A stretch of DNA of 64,000 bases, from assembly GCF_036108815.1 (NCBI RefSeq), contig NZ_CP107985.1:5828001-5892000 (forward strand), written 5' to 3'. The first letter of the stretch is position 1. Every line of letters starts with the position of its first letter. The DNA comes from Streptomyces sp. NBC_00353. Lineage in GTDB: Bacteria > Actinomycetota > Actinomycetes > Streptomycetales > Streptomycetaceae. The notes beneath the pieces were generated by a model. That model saw nothing but the letters and a program-made list of their open reading frames with translations, was not told the DNA's origin and did not search any database. A program made the translations under genes and the position numbers. Positions 7,212-15,759 of this stretch are shown one piece after another.

Positions 7212-8704
7212 GTCTCCTTGTCGTAGGGCTGAGCCACCGCAGCGCCCCGGTCTCCGTACTGGAGCGGGCGTCGCTGGCTGCCGAGACGCAGGCCAAGCTG
7301 CTGCAGGACGCCCTGGCAGCGGAGCCCGCGGCCGAGGCCGCCGTCCTCGCCACCTGTAACCGCATCGAGCTGTACGCCGACGTGGACAAGTTCCACGCGG
7401 GCGTCGCCGAGCTGTCCACGCTCCTCGCGCAGCACAGCGGGGTCGGGCTGGACGAACTCACTCCGTATCTCTATGTGCACTACGAGGACCGGGCCGTCCA
7501 CCACCTCTTCTCGGTGGCGTGCGGGCTGGACTCGATGGTCGTCGGCGAGGGCCAGATCCTCGGCCAGATCAAGGACGCGCTGGCGCTGGGGCAGGAGAGC
7601 CACACCGCGGGCCGGCTGCTGAACGACCTTTTCCAGCAGTCTTTGCGGGTCGGCAAGCGCGCGCACAGCGAGACCGGGATCGACCGGGCCGGGCAGTCGC
7701 TCGTCACCTTCGGCCTGCAGCAGCTCGCGGGCGGCGCCGACACCGCCGACTGGGCCGGCGGCAAGCGCGCTCTGGTGATCGGCGCCGGTTCGATGTCGTC
7801 GCTGGCCGCCGCCACGCTGGCCCGTACCGGTGTCGCCGAGATCGTCGTCGCCAACCGGACCCGGGCCCGCGCCGACCGGCTGGTCGAGATCCTGAGCCAG
7901 GCCGGTGGCACGGGAGTGACCGCCCGGGCCGTCGAGATGGCCGCGGTCTCCGACGAACTGACACGTGCCGATGTCGTCGTCTCCTGTACCGGTGCGACGG
8001 GACTCGTCCTGACCGGTGAGACCGTCGCCGGTGCGCTCGGCCTGCCGTTCGACGCGGCCTCCACCGCCGTCGAGGCGCCCGCCGTGCCCGCCGCCGACCT
8101 GGACCAGCACGCCGCGTGGGTGGAGAACGGTTCCGCCGCCACGACCGCGCAGGCCCAGGCCGTGCGCCAGGCCACCGTGCCCGCGCAGTCCACCGGCCCC
8201 GTCCGGCTCGCCCTGCTCGACCTCGCCATGCCGCGCGACATCGACGGCGCGGCGGCCCGCCTCGCCGGTGTGCGCCTCGTCGACATCGAGTCGCTCGCCG
8301 AGGCGTCCGCGGATGCTCCGATGGCCGCCGATGTGGATCAGGTGCGCACCATCGTCGCCGACGAGGTCGCCGCGTTCGGCGCCGCCCAGCGCGCCGCCCA
8401 CATCACCCCGACCGTGGTCGCCCTGCGCACCATGGCCGCCGATGTGGTGGCCGGCGAGATCGCGCGGCTCGACGGGCGTCTCCCCGACCTGGACGAGAAG
8501 CAGCGCGCCGAGATCACGCAGACCGTGCGCCGCGTCGTCGACAAGCTCCTGCACGCGCCCACCGTGCGGGTCAAGCAGCTCGCCAGTGAGCCCGGCGGCG
8601 CCGGGTACGCCGATGCGCTGCGGGAACTCTTCGACCTCGACCCGCAGACGGTCGCCGCCGTCTCCCGGGCAGACCTGAACGACCCGAATCGAGGGCGGTC
8701 ATGA
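7208..8704 (+). CDS. hemA: Glutamyl-tRNA reductase
   Basis: This 498-residue enzyme reduces glutamyl-tRNA to glutamate-1-semialdehyde with NADPH, the first committed step of C5-pathway tetrapyrrole synthesis. The catalytic thiol is Cys50 in LATCNRIELY; the catalytic domain occupies about 1-165, the NADPH domain about 170-350 (ALVIGAGSMSSL), and the helical dimerisation domain the C-terminus. There is an Ala-rich insertion near 280-330, common in actinobacterial versions. It overlaps rex upstream and hemC downstream by ATGA junctions. Its product is used by HemL, encoded at 41.3 kb in this window. Confidence 0.96.
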   Translation: MSLLVVGLSHRSAPVSVLERASLAAETQAKLLQDALAAEPAAEAAVLATCNRIELYADVDKFHAGVAELSTLLAQHSGVGLDELTPYLYVHYEDRAVHHLFSVACGLDSMVVGEGQILGQIKDALALGQESHTAGRLLNDLFQQSLRVGKRAHSETGIDRAGQSLVTFGLQQLAGGADTADWAGGKRALVIGAGSMSSLAAATLARTGVAEIVVANRTRARADRLVEILSQAGGTGVTARAVEMAAVSDELTRADVVVSCTGATGLVLTGETVAGALGLPFDAASTAVEAPAVPAADLDQHAAWVENGSAATTAQAQAVRQATVPAQSTGPVRLALLDLAMPRDIDGAAARLAGVRLVDIESLAEASADAPMAADVDQVRTIVADEVAAFGAAQRAAHITPTVVALRTMAADVVAGEIARLDGRLPDLDEKQRAEITQTVRRVVDKLLHAPTVRVKQLASEPGGAGYADALRELFDLDPQTVAAVSRADLNDPNRGRS

Positions 8705-9684
8705 CCGACAACTCACCCCGCGCGCAGACCGGCGCGCCGCTCCGGCTGGGCACCCGGCGCAGCAAGCTCGCCATGGCGCAGTCCGGCCTGGTCGCCGACG
8801 CGGTCAGCGAGGTGACCGGGCGCGCCGTCGAGCTCGTCGAGGTCACCACGTACGGAGACATCTCCAAGGAGCATCTCGCGCAGATCGGCGGCACCGGCGT
8901 GTTCGTCGCGGCGCTGCGTGAGGCCCTGCTGCGAGGCGAGGTGGACTTCGCCGTCCACTCGCTCAAGGACCTGCCGACCGCACAGCCCGAGGGCCTCGTG
9001 CTTGCTGCCGTACCGCGGCGCGAGGACCCGCGCGACGTGCTGGTGGCGCGGGACGGGCTGACCTTCGAGCAGCTGCCGTCCGGCGCCCGCATAGGCACCG
9101 GCTCGCCGCGCCGCATGGCGCAGCTCAACGCGTACGCCCGCAGCCACGGCCTCGACATCGAGACCGTGCCGATCCGTGGCAACGTCGATACGCGTATCGG
9201 ATTTGTACGAAGCGGTGAACTGGACGCGGTGGTTCTCGCCGCGGCCGGGCTCAGCCGCCTCGGCCGGACCGGTGAGGTGACCGACTTCCTGCCGGTCGAC
9301 ACCGTTCTGCCCGCTCCCGGTCAGGGAGCACTGGCGATCGAATGCGCTGCAACCAGCGCGGACCTCGCCGCCGCGCTCGCCGAGCTCGACGACCCGTACA
9401 CCCGGGTCGCCGTGACCGCCGAGCGTTCCCTGCTCGCCGCCCTGGAGGCCGGCTGCTCCGCACCTGTGGGTGCGCTGGCCGACCTCCTGGTCGACGGACA
9501 GGCTGTCAACGAACTGCGCCTGCGCGGTGTCGTCGGTTCCACCGACGGCGCCTCGCTGGTACAGATGTCCATCACCGGTCCCGTCCCCACGTCGCACGAC
9601 GACGCGGCGGCCCTCGGTCGCGAGCTCGCGACCGAGATGCTTGCCAAGGGTGCGGCCGGTCTTATGGGGGAGCGAGCACTTTGA
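8701..9684 (+). CDS. hemC: Porphobilinogen deaminase (hydroxymethylbilane synthase)
   Basis: A 327-residue enzyme that polymerises four porphobilinogens into hydroxymethylbilane. The cofactor-binding cysteine is Cys252 in EAGCSAPVGA; other family landmarks are GTRRSKLA at 17-24, VHSLKDLPT at 85-93 and TGSPRR at 133-138. It begins at an ATGA overlap with hemA and ends at a TTGA overlap with hemD, within the Rex-controlled operon. Confidence 0.96.
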   Translation: MTDNSPRAQTGAPLRLGTRRSKLAMAQSGLVADAVSEVTGRAVELVEVTTYGDISKEHLAQIGGTGVFVAALREALLRGEVDFAVHSLKDLPTAQPEGLVLAAVPRREDPRDVLVARDGLTFEQLPSGARIGTGSPRRMAQLNAYARSHGLDIETVPIRGNVDTRIGFVRSGELDAVVLAAAGLSRLGRTGEVTDFLPVDTVLPAPGQGALAIECAATSADLAAALAELDDPYTRVAVTAERSLLAALEAGCSAPVGALADLLVDGQAVNELRLRGVVGSTDGASLVQMSITGPVPTSHDDAAALGRELATEMLAKGAAGLMGERAL

Positions 9685-11348
9685 GCCCCACCGGCCCCGC
9701 CGTATCCGACTTTCCGGTCCTGTCCGCAGGGCACGTCACCTTCCTCGGCGCCGGTCCCGGCGATCCGGGACTGCTGACTCTGCGCGCTGTCGAGGCGCTC
9801 GCGAGCGCGGACGTTCTTGTCGCCGAGCCGGACGTGCTCGGCGTTGTTCGCGGCCATGCGCGGGCAGGCGTAAGCACGCCTGAGCTGGCGGTTGTTGACG
9901 TGTCATCAACACCCGCCGGTGTGCCCGTTCTCAGGGACGCGGCCAATCTTGTCATGGAGGCCGCGAAGGGCGGCAGGCGGGTCGTCCGTGCCGTCTCCGG
10001 TGACCCCGGCCTGGACGGGTCCGCGGGCGCGGAGATGCTGGCCTGCGCCGCCGCCGGCATCCCCTTCGAGGTCGTCCCCGGTGTCGCGAACGCCGTGGGC
10101 GTGCCCGCGTACGCCGGTGTGCCGCTGCGCGACGCGCAGGGCGCCGACGTCCGGTTCGTCGACGCCCGCACCGCCTCGGACCGCTGCTGGACCGAGATCG
10201 GCGCGAGCGACGCAACGGCTGTCGTCTCGACGACGCTGGACTCGGTCGCGGCCACCGCGGGCGAGCTGGTCTCGGCGGGCCGCAAGCCCGACACCCCGCT
10301 CACCGTCACGGTCGCGGGTACGACGACCCGGCAGCGCACCTGGACGGCGACCCTCGGGACGATCGCCCAGGTTCTCAAGCAGGCGAAGGTGCTGCCGTCG
10401 CCGGAGGGGCACCAGCCGGTCATAGCCGTGGTCGGTGAGCGCAGCTCCGCCGCCCAGCGCGACCAGCTCTCGTGGTTCGAGTCCAAGCCGCTCTTCGGTT
10501 GGAAGGTGCTCGTGCCGCGTACGAAGGAGCAGGCGGCGTCGCTCTCCGACCAGCTGCGTTCGTACGGCGCCGTGCCGCACGAGGTCCCGACGATCGCCGT
10601 CGAGCCGCCGCGTACGCCGCAGCAGATGGAGCGCGCGGTCAAGGGCCTCGTCACGGGCCGCTACGAGTGGATCGCCTTCACCAGCGTCAACGCGGTCAAG
10701 GCCGTCCGGGAGAAGTTCGAGGAGTACGGGCTCGACGCCCGTGCCTTCGCCGGCATCAAGGTCGCGGCGGTCGGCGAGCAGACCGCCGCCGCGCTGATCG
10801 ACTTCGGTGTGAAGCCGGACCTGGTGCCGTCCGGTGAGCAGTCCGCTGCCGGTCTGCTGGAGGACTGGCCGCCCTACGACCCGGTCTTCGACCCGATCGA
10901 CCGTGTCTTCCTGCCGCGCGCCGACATCGCCACGGAGACGCTGGTCGCCGGGCTCATCGAGCTGGGCTGGGAGGTCGACGACGTCACCGCGTACCGCACG
11001 GTCCGCGCCTCGCCGCCGCCGTCCGACACCCGTGAGGCCATCAAGGGCGGCGGTTTCGACGCGGTGCTCTTCACCTCGTCGTCGACCGTCCGGAACCTGG
11101 TCGGCATCGCGGGCAAGCCGCACAACGTGACTGTCATCGCGTGCATCGGCCCTGCCACGGCGAAGACCGCCGAGGAGCACGGTCTGCGGGTGGACGTGCT
11201 GTCGCCGGAGCCGTCGGTGCACAAGCTGGCCGCGGCGCTCGCCGAGTTCGGCGCGCAGCGCCGGGACGCGGCGAAGGAGGCCGGTGACCCGGTGACGCGG
11301 CCGAGCGAGCGGCGTCCTGGGGCGCGGAGGCGTCGTACGACGACCTGA
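9681..11348 (+). CDS. hemD: Uroporphyrinogen-III synthase fused to a divergent SUMT-like methyltransferase domain
   Basis: A 555-residue fusion. Residues about 12-245 resemble uroporphyrinogen-III C-methyltransferase (GAGPGDPGLLTLRAVEAL, PFEVVPGVANAVGVPAYAGVPL), and about 270-530 are uroporphyrinogen-III synthase (LVPRTKEQAASLSDQL, FTSVNAVKAV, VFLPRADIATE, FTSSSTVRNLV). The methyltransferase half lacks the usual GDPFVFGRGGEE stretch; the corresponding segment reads SGDPGLDGSAGAE, so methylation activity is doubtful. I place the start at the TTG at 9681, which overlaps the hemC stop and has a GGGGGAG ribosome site 8 bases upstream; the long upstream open frame is antisense-like noise inside hemC. 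The synthase half closes the tetrapyrrole ring. Confidence 0.9.
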   Translation: MSPTGPAVSDFPVLSAGHVTFLGAGPGDPGLLTLRAVEALASADVLVAEPDVLGVVRGHARAGVSTPELAVVDVSSTPAGVPVLRDAANLVMEAAKGGRRVVRAVSGDPGLDGSAGAEMLACAAAGIPFEVVPGVANAVGVPAYAGVPLRDAQGADVRFVDARTASDRCWTEIGASDATAVVSTTLDSVAATAGELVSAGRKPDTPLTVTVAGTTTRQRTWTATLGTIAQVLKQAKVLPSPEGHQPVIAVVGERSSAAQRDQLSWFESKPLFGWKVLVPRTKEQAASLSDQLRSYGAVPHEVPTIAVEPPRTPQQMERAVKGLVTGRYEWIAFTSVNAVKAVREKFEEYGLDARAFAGIKVAAVGEQTAAALIDFGVKPDLVPSGEQSAAGLLEDWPPYDPVFDPIDRVFLPRADIATETLVAGLIELGWEVDDVTAYRTVRASPPPSDTREAIKGGGFDAVLFTSSSTVRNLVGIAGKPHNVTVIACIGPATAKTAEEHGLRVDVLSPEPSVHKLAAALAEFGAQRRDAAKEAGDPVTRPSERRPGARRRRTTT

Positions 11349-11379
11349 CCCGGCCCGTTCGGGAGTGTTCAGGAGCCTC

Positions 11380-11411
11380 AGGGGCCCGGCTGTTTCGGCA
11401 GCCGGGCCCCT
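11380..11411 (+). terminator. Terminator of the rex-hemACD operon
   Basis: A perfect 13-bp stem (AGGGGCCCGGCTG, 11380-11392, with 11399-11411) and a 6-base TTTCGG loop begins 32 bases after the hemD stop. It separates hemD from hemB, so hemB probably has its own promoter in 11412-11484. Confidence 0.85.
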
Positions 11412-11484
11412 GCCCGTTCTCCCGTTCGTTTTTCCGGCACAGGTGTCGGTAAGACGGTGATGTGTACGGGTCTATCGTCGAAGG

Positions 11485-12483
11485 ATGACTGTGTACGGAA
11501 ACTTCCCCGGCTCCCGCCCCCGGCGGCTGCGGACGACCCCGGCGATGCGGCGGATGGTCGCCGAGACACGGCTCGACCCGGCGAACCTGATCCTGCCCGC
11601 GTTCGTACGCGAGGGCATCACGGCGCCCGTCGCCATCTCGGCCATGCCCGGTGTCCAGCAGCACACCCTGGACACCCTCCGGAAGGCCGCCGTCGACGCG
11701 GTCTCGGCCGGGGTCTCCGGGATCATGCTCTTCGGCGTTCCGGCGGACGAGAACAAGGACGCCCGGGGAACCGCGGGCACCGACCCGGACGGCATCCTCC
11801 AGGTCGGTCTGCGCGCGGTGCGCGAAGAGGTCGGCGACGATCTCGTCGTCATGTCGGACCTGTGCCTCGACGAGTACACGGACCACGGTCACTGCGGTGT
11901 CCTGACCGCCGACGGCCGCGTCGACAACGACGCCACTCTCGAGCGGTACGCCGAGATGGCCCAGGTCCAGGCGGATGCGGGCGCCCATGTGGTCGGCCCC
12001 AGCGGCATGATGGACGGCCAGGTCGGCGTGATCCGCGACGCGCTCGACCAGACCGGGCACGAGGACGTGGCGATCCTCGCCTACACGGCGAAGTACTCGT
12101 CGGCCTTCTACGGGCCGTTCCGAGAGGCGGTCGGCTCCTCGCTGAAGGGCGACCGCAAGACGTATCAGCAGGACCCGGCGAACGCTCGCGAGTCCCTGCG
12201 CGAGCTGGCACTCGATCTCGACGAGGGCGCCGACATGGTCATGGTCAAGCCGGCCGGACCGTACCTGGACATCCTGGTGAAGGTCGCCGACTCGGTGGAC
12301 GTGCCGGTCGCCGCGTACCAGATCAGCGGCGAGTACGCGATGATCGAGGCCGCCGCGGAGAAGGGCTGGATCGACCGCGACGCGGCGATCATGGAGAGCC
12401 TGACCGGGATCCGCCGCGCGGGTGCGCAGATGATCCTGACGTACTGGGCGACGGAGGTCGCCGAGCGGCTGCGCCGTTCGTAG
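11485..12483 (+). CDS. hemB: Delta-aminolevulinic acid dehydratase (porphobilinogen synthase)
   Basis: A 332-residue enzyme joining two aminolevulinates into porphobilinogen. The Schiff-base lysines lie in LAYTAKYSSAFYGPFR and MVMVKPAGPYLDI. The metal site reads DLCLDEYTDHGHCG: two of the three cysteines of the zinc type are present but the middle one is aspartate, a mixed pattern also seen, to my recollection, in other actinobacteria. The start follows the family-typical MTVYGNFPGSRPRRLR; AAGG lies very close to the ATG, so initiation may be weak or leader-dependent. It is separated from hemD by a strong terminator. Confidence 0.95.
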   Translation: MTVYGNFPGSRPRRLRTTPAMRRMVAETRLDPANLILPAFVREGITAPVAISAMPGVQQHTLDTLRKAAVDAVSAGVSGIMLFGVPADENKDARGTAGTDPDGILQVGLRAVREEVGDDLVVMSDLCLDEYTDHGHCGVLTADGRVDNDATLERYAEMAQVQADAGAHVVGPSGMMDGQVGVIRDALDQTGHEDVAILAYTAKYSSAFYGPFREAVGSSLKGDRKTYQQDPANARESLRELALDLDEGADMVMVKPAGPYLDILVKVADSVDVPVAAYQISGEYAMIEAAAEKGWIDRDAAIMESLTGIRRAGAQMILTYWATEVAERLRRS

Positions 12484-12510
12484 CAGCCGTCCCCTGGAGC
12501 CCGCGTCGCC

Positions 12511-13041
12511 TCACGCCGCGGGTTCCAGGCCCCAGGACGAGAGGATGCGGACCGCCTCGTGGCCGAGCGTGGCGTCCGCGGACAGCCGGTGCAGCAGCTC
12601 GATCCGCTTGTCGCTGGGGCCCGCCTCGTCGAGCGCCGCCAGGGCGTTGTCCCGCACGAGCCGGTCGAAGTCGTCCATGATGGCGGCGGCCAGCACTTCG
12701 TGGACCTCCGGGTCGTCCGCGTAGGGACCGAGCGCCATGGCCGCGTACTGGCGGACCAGATCGTCGTCGGGGCCACGCACCACGGCCACCAGCGCCCGGC
12801 CCGCGTGGAGCCGTGACTCGGCCTCGGCCGGTGGCCGCAGGCGCAGGACCGTGGTGGCTTCGACCCGTGCGAGGTCGTACTCCTCCGAGTCGGCGGTCAC
12901 CGAGGCGAGGAAGGGCACGGCGTCCGGATGGTCCGGGCGGTCCGCGAGTACGTCGCCCATTGCGGCGATGAGTTCGCGCTTTTCGTCGCTTTCGGCAGGC
13001 AGTGCACGGAACTGCTCGATGAGGCTGTCTGTCCGGTCCAT
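12511..13041 (-). CDS. HEAT-repeat-like protein of unknown function
   Basis: A 176-residue, Leu/Ala/Asp-rich protein predicted to be all helical, with repeated helix pairs such as LVRQYAAMALGPYADDPEVHEVL and LVRDNALAALDEAGPSDKRIELL that resemble HEAT/ARM repeats. No catalytic motif, signal peptide or membrane segment is visible, so it is probably a soluble scaffold or binding protein. It is convergent with hemB. The function is unknown. Confidence 0.75.
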   Translation of the reverse strand: MDRTDSLIEQFRALPAESDEKRELIAAMGDVLADRPDHPDAVPFLASVTADSEEYDLARVEATTVLRLRPPAEAESRLHAGRALVAVVRGPDDDLVRQYAAMALGPYADDPEVHEVLAAAIMDDFDRLVRDNALAALDEAGPSDKRIELLHRLSADATLGHEAVRILSSWGLEPAA

Positions 13042-13135
13042 GAAGTGTGCGCTGCCCTGTGCGCGGTGAAGTATTCCTTCGGCGGAAGTGTCCGGCCCCG
13101 GCGGGAGTCGGCCGGGGAACGGACGAGGCGCGTCC

Positions 13136-13942
13136 TCAGTCCCACCAGAACGACCAGGAATCCTCGCCCAGCACGTACTGGTCCGCGTAGGCGCGCAGGG
13201 TGTCCGGGGTGGTGTGGGCGATGTTGTCCGGGCAGAACGCGAAGTGCTCGGCGGCGACCGCCACCGCTTCGTCGACAGTGGTCGGCGGGGTGGCCACCGA
13301 GACGATCAGATGGTCGAAACCGAGCGCCACGACCCGTATGCCGAAGCGGTCCTCCCAGGACCGGAGCACCGCGCAGAGCCGTGCCACGTCGTTCTCGTAA
13401 TTGAGCGGCCCCGTCCAGCCGATCGCCGCCGGTATGTCCGCGCTGCGCCGCGCGGGGACCAGCGCCGCCCGGGCTCCCGGCATGCGGCCGTCCGCGTCGG
13501 TGAGCCGGGCGGCGATCTCCGCGGCCCGTTCCTCCGCGTCGGCGGGGTCGCTCACGGACGGGGTGGGGGCGAGGCCCGGCCACTCCGGGCCGAACGGCTC
13601 GATCGCCGCCCCTTCCAGCTCGTCCTCCGCGTACTCCTCCCAGAGCTCGCCCAGTACGTCCTCCGCGTGGTGGTCACCCGGGTACGACGTCATGCCGGGG
13701 CTGAGCTCCCACTTCTCGGGCCACTCGCCGCGTATCCCGCCGTCGAGGAGGACAGGGAGGAGCCCGACCGCTCTGCCCTCGTCGAGCAGTCGGGGCCAGG
13801 TGTCCGGGGTCGCGGATCCGTCCGCGTACCAGAGCAGGGGTTCGTGCCACGGTCCGTCGTGCGTCGCGTCGACCAGCGTGCCGGGCGGGAGCTGGAGCCC
13901 GGAAGTGGCCAGTGACGGAAGGGGGTTCGGGAGTGTCGCCAT
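13136..13942 (-). CDS. DUF4253 domain protein
   Basis: A 268-residue acidic soluble protein. The C-terminal portion (NYENDVARLCAVLRSWEDRFGIRVVALGFD through CPDNIAHTTPDTLRAYADQYVLGEDSWSFWWD) matches my memory of DUF4253, a family common in Streptomyces and sometimes linked to toxin-immunity settings. No enzymatic motif is recognised. The HEAT-like gene lies immediately downstream on the same strand with a 95-base gap. Confidence in the family is moderate and the role is unknown. Confidence 0.75.
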   Translation of the reverse strand: MATLPNPLPSLATSGLQLPPGTLVDATHDGPWHEPLLWYADGSATPDTWPRLLDEGRAVGLLPVLLDGGIRGEWPEKWELSPGMTSYPGDHHAEDVLGELWEEYAEDELEGAAIEPFGPEWPGLAPTPSVSDPADAEERAAEIAARLTDADGRMPGARAALVPARRSADIPAAIGWTGPLNYENDVARLCAVLRSWEDRFGIRVVALGFDHLIVSVATPPTTVDEAVAVAAEHFAFCPDNIAHTTPDTLRAYADQYVLGEDSWSFWWD

Positions 13943-14273
13943 GCGGTGACCCTAGAGGCCGCCACGGACGGTCGACGGTCCGGCCCCCGGCGTCGGCGCG
14001 CCCGACGTGACCGGTGAAAGCGGCCCGGGCGGTGGGGGCGGCGGCGAGGCCACGCGGGCCGCCGTGCCGGGCGAGTTCGCGCAGCCACTGGTGGGTGAGG
14101 GTGTACGAAGGAAGGACGGGGAAGCGGAAGAGGCCCCGCGATCCGTCGCGGCCATGGCTGACGGCCCGTATCCCGGAACGTCGGATGCGGGCGGCATTCG
14201 CCGTGGGTGTCAGGTGCGGCCGATGCCAGTTGCTGTGGCCGCACGGCTCGACCGGGTCCGTCCGGTTGCCGTT

Positions 14274-14331
14274 GTGTCCTCGATCGCCGGACGGGCTTGA
14301 AATTCAAGGCCGTCCGGCGAATTGAGGACAC
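14274..14331. terminator. Long imperfect palindrome, terminator downstream of the MHS transporter
   Basis: GTGTCCTC...CGCCGGACGG..TTGAA pairs with its near-perfect reverse complement over about 28 bases per arm. Elements containing GTCCGGCGATTGAGGAC are common between Streptomyces genes and probably act as strong terminators. The rest of the 13943-14348 gap is GC-rich with no convincing ORF. Confidence 0.7.
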
Positions 14332-14348
14332 GGCGTGGCCGCAGGTCC

Positions 14349-15698
14349 TTACGAGGCGGCCTGTACCGCCTGCCGGGCCGGGTCCGGCGTCCGCTCGCCG
14401 GCCGGCGGTGTGCCGAGCCGGCGCAGGCGTGCCGTGCAGACGATGCCGATCGCCGAGATCACCATCAGCATGACGGCCGGCGGCCAGTAGTGGCCGCCGG
14501 CGGCCGCCGCGAGGGAGACCGCGGCGAGCGGTGCCAGGCCGCCGAAGACCATGTTGCAGAGCTGGTAGGAGAGGGAGATGCCGGTGTAGCGGACGTGCGT
14601 GGCGAAGCCCTCGACGAGGATCGACGCGATGGGTCCGTACAGCGCGGACATCACCAGGCGCATGGCCAGCATCATCAGCCAGATGAGGAAGACGCTGCCG
14701 GTGCCCAGCACCATGAACTGCGGCAGGGCGAGGACGATGACGCCCACGAGGCCGGCGATCACGACCTTGTGCGGTCCGACCCGGTCGGCGAGCCAGGACA
14801 GCCAGGGGGTGACGAGGAGTTCCAGGAAGGCTGCCAGGGTGAGGCCGTTGAGCAGCATGGACTCCGACAGGTGGAGGTCCCCGGTGCCGTAGGAGAGCAG
14901 GAAGCTGGTGACGACGTAGTACCCGCCGGTCGCGGTGGCCAGCGCGAAGACGCCGATGAGGACCGTTCGCCAGGCCTTCTGGAAGACCTCCACGACAGGC
15001 AGCTCGGCCGCCCCTTCCTCCTTCGCCTCCTGTTCCTTGCGCACCTCCTCCATGACTGGGGACTCCTCCAGCTTGACCCGGACGATGAGCCCCACGATCA
15101 CCAGCACGGCGGAGGCCAGGAAGGGCACGCGCCAGCCCCAGCTCATGAACGCGTCGTCGCCGAAGAGGTTCATCAGGCTGAAGGCGCCGGTCGACAACAA
15201 CGCGCCGACCGAGGAGCCGAGTTGGGCGAACGAGCCGAAGAAGGCGGCCTTGCCGCGCGGGGCGTTCTCCACGGCGATGAGTACCGCGCCGCCCCACTCC
15301 CCGCCGATCGCGATGCCCTGGACCAGGCGCAGCACGATCAGCAGGATCGGGGCGAGCGCGCCGACCTGGGCGTACGTGGGCAGCAGGCCGATGGCGAAGG
15401 ACGCGACGCCCATCATCACCAGCGTGATGACCAGGGTCTTCTTGCGTCCGACGCGGTCACCGATGTGTCCGAAGACGATGCCGCCGAGCGGGCGCAGCAG
15501 GAAGCCGATGGCGAAGGTCGCGAAGGCGGACAGGGTCCTGAGGTACGGCGACATGTCCGGCGGGAAGAACACGTCGTTGAAGACGATCGCCGCTGCGGTG
15601 GCGAACGCGTAGAAGTCGTACCACTCGATGGAGGTCCCGGCCAGCGCCGCGAAGGCGGCTCTGTACGGGCTCTTTCCGGTGCTGGACTGCGGGGACAT
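14349..15698 (-). CDS. MFS transporter of the metabolite:H+ symporter (MHS) family
   Basis: A 449-residue membrane protein with about 12 hydrophobic segments. The family signatures are visible: GTSIEWYDFYAFATAAAIVF in the first span and GHIGDRVGRKKTL in the loop after span 2, plus LRLVQGIAIGGEWGGA in span 4. MHS members import organic acids, betaines or related compounds with protons. The ATG at 15698 has GGAGG four bases upstream; the longer open frame upstream is antisense to the amidohydrolase. It lies 61 bases downstream of the amidohydrolase gene on the same strand and probably imports the substrate of this catabolic cluster. Confidence 0.92.
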   Translation of the reverse strand: MSPQSSTGKSPYRAAFAALAGTSIEWYDFYAFATAAAIVFNDVFFPPDMSPYLRTLSAFATFAIGFLLRPLGGIVFGHIGDRVGRKKTLVITLVMMGVASFAIGLLPTYAQVGALAPILLIVLRLVQGIAIGGEWGGAVLIAVENAPRGKAAFFGSFAQLGSSVGALLSTGAFSLMNLFGDDAFMSWGWRVPFLASAVLVIVGLIVRVKLEESPVMEEVRKEQEAKEEGAAELPVVEVFQKAWRTVLIGVFALATATGGYYVVTSFLLSYGTGDLHLSESMLLNGLTLAAFLELLVTPWLSWLADRVGPHKVVIAGLVGVIVLALPQFMVLGTGSVFLIWLMMLAMRLVMSALYGPIASILVEGFATHVRYTGISLSYQLCNMVFGGLAPLAAVSLAAAAGGHYWPPAVMLMVISAIGIVCTARLRRLGTPPAGERTPDPARQAVQAAS

Positions 15699-15759
15699 GG
15701 GGCCTCCGGGGGCGGGAGGGGTGGCGGGGAAGGGGGTGGGGCGAGCGGGCGGGAGTGGG

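Noticed and set aside
6773..8554. 593-codon minus-strand ORF opposite rex and hemA
   Set aside because: Gly/Asp/Arg/Val-rich shadow of third-position bias in hemA.
9342..9680. Extension of the hemD frame into hemC
   Set aside because: The peptide is Arg/Gly-rich and not SUMT-like; the overlap TTG at 9681 with ribosome site explains the true start.
13952..14197. 81-codon ORF in the 13943-14348 gap
   Set aside because: Pro/Ser-rich shadow with no ribosome site or domain.
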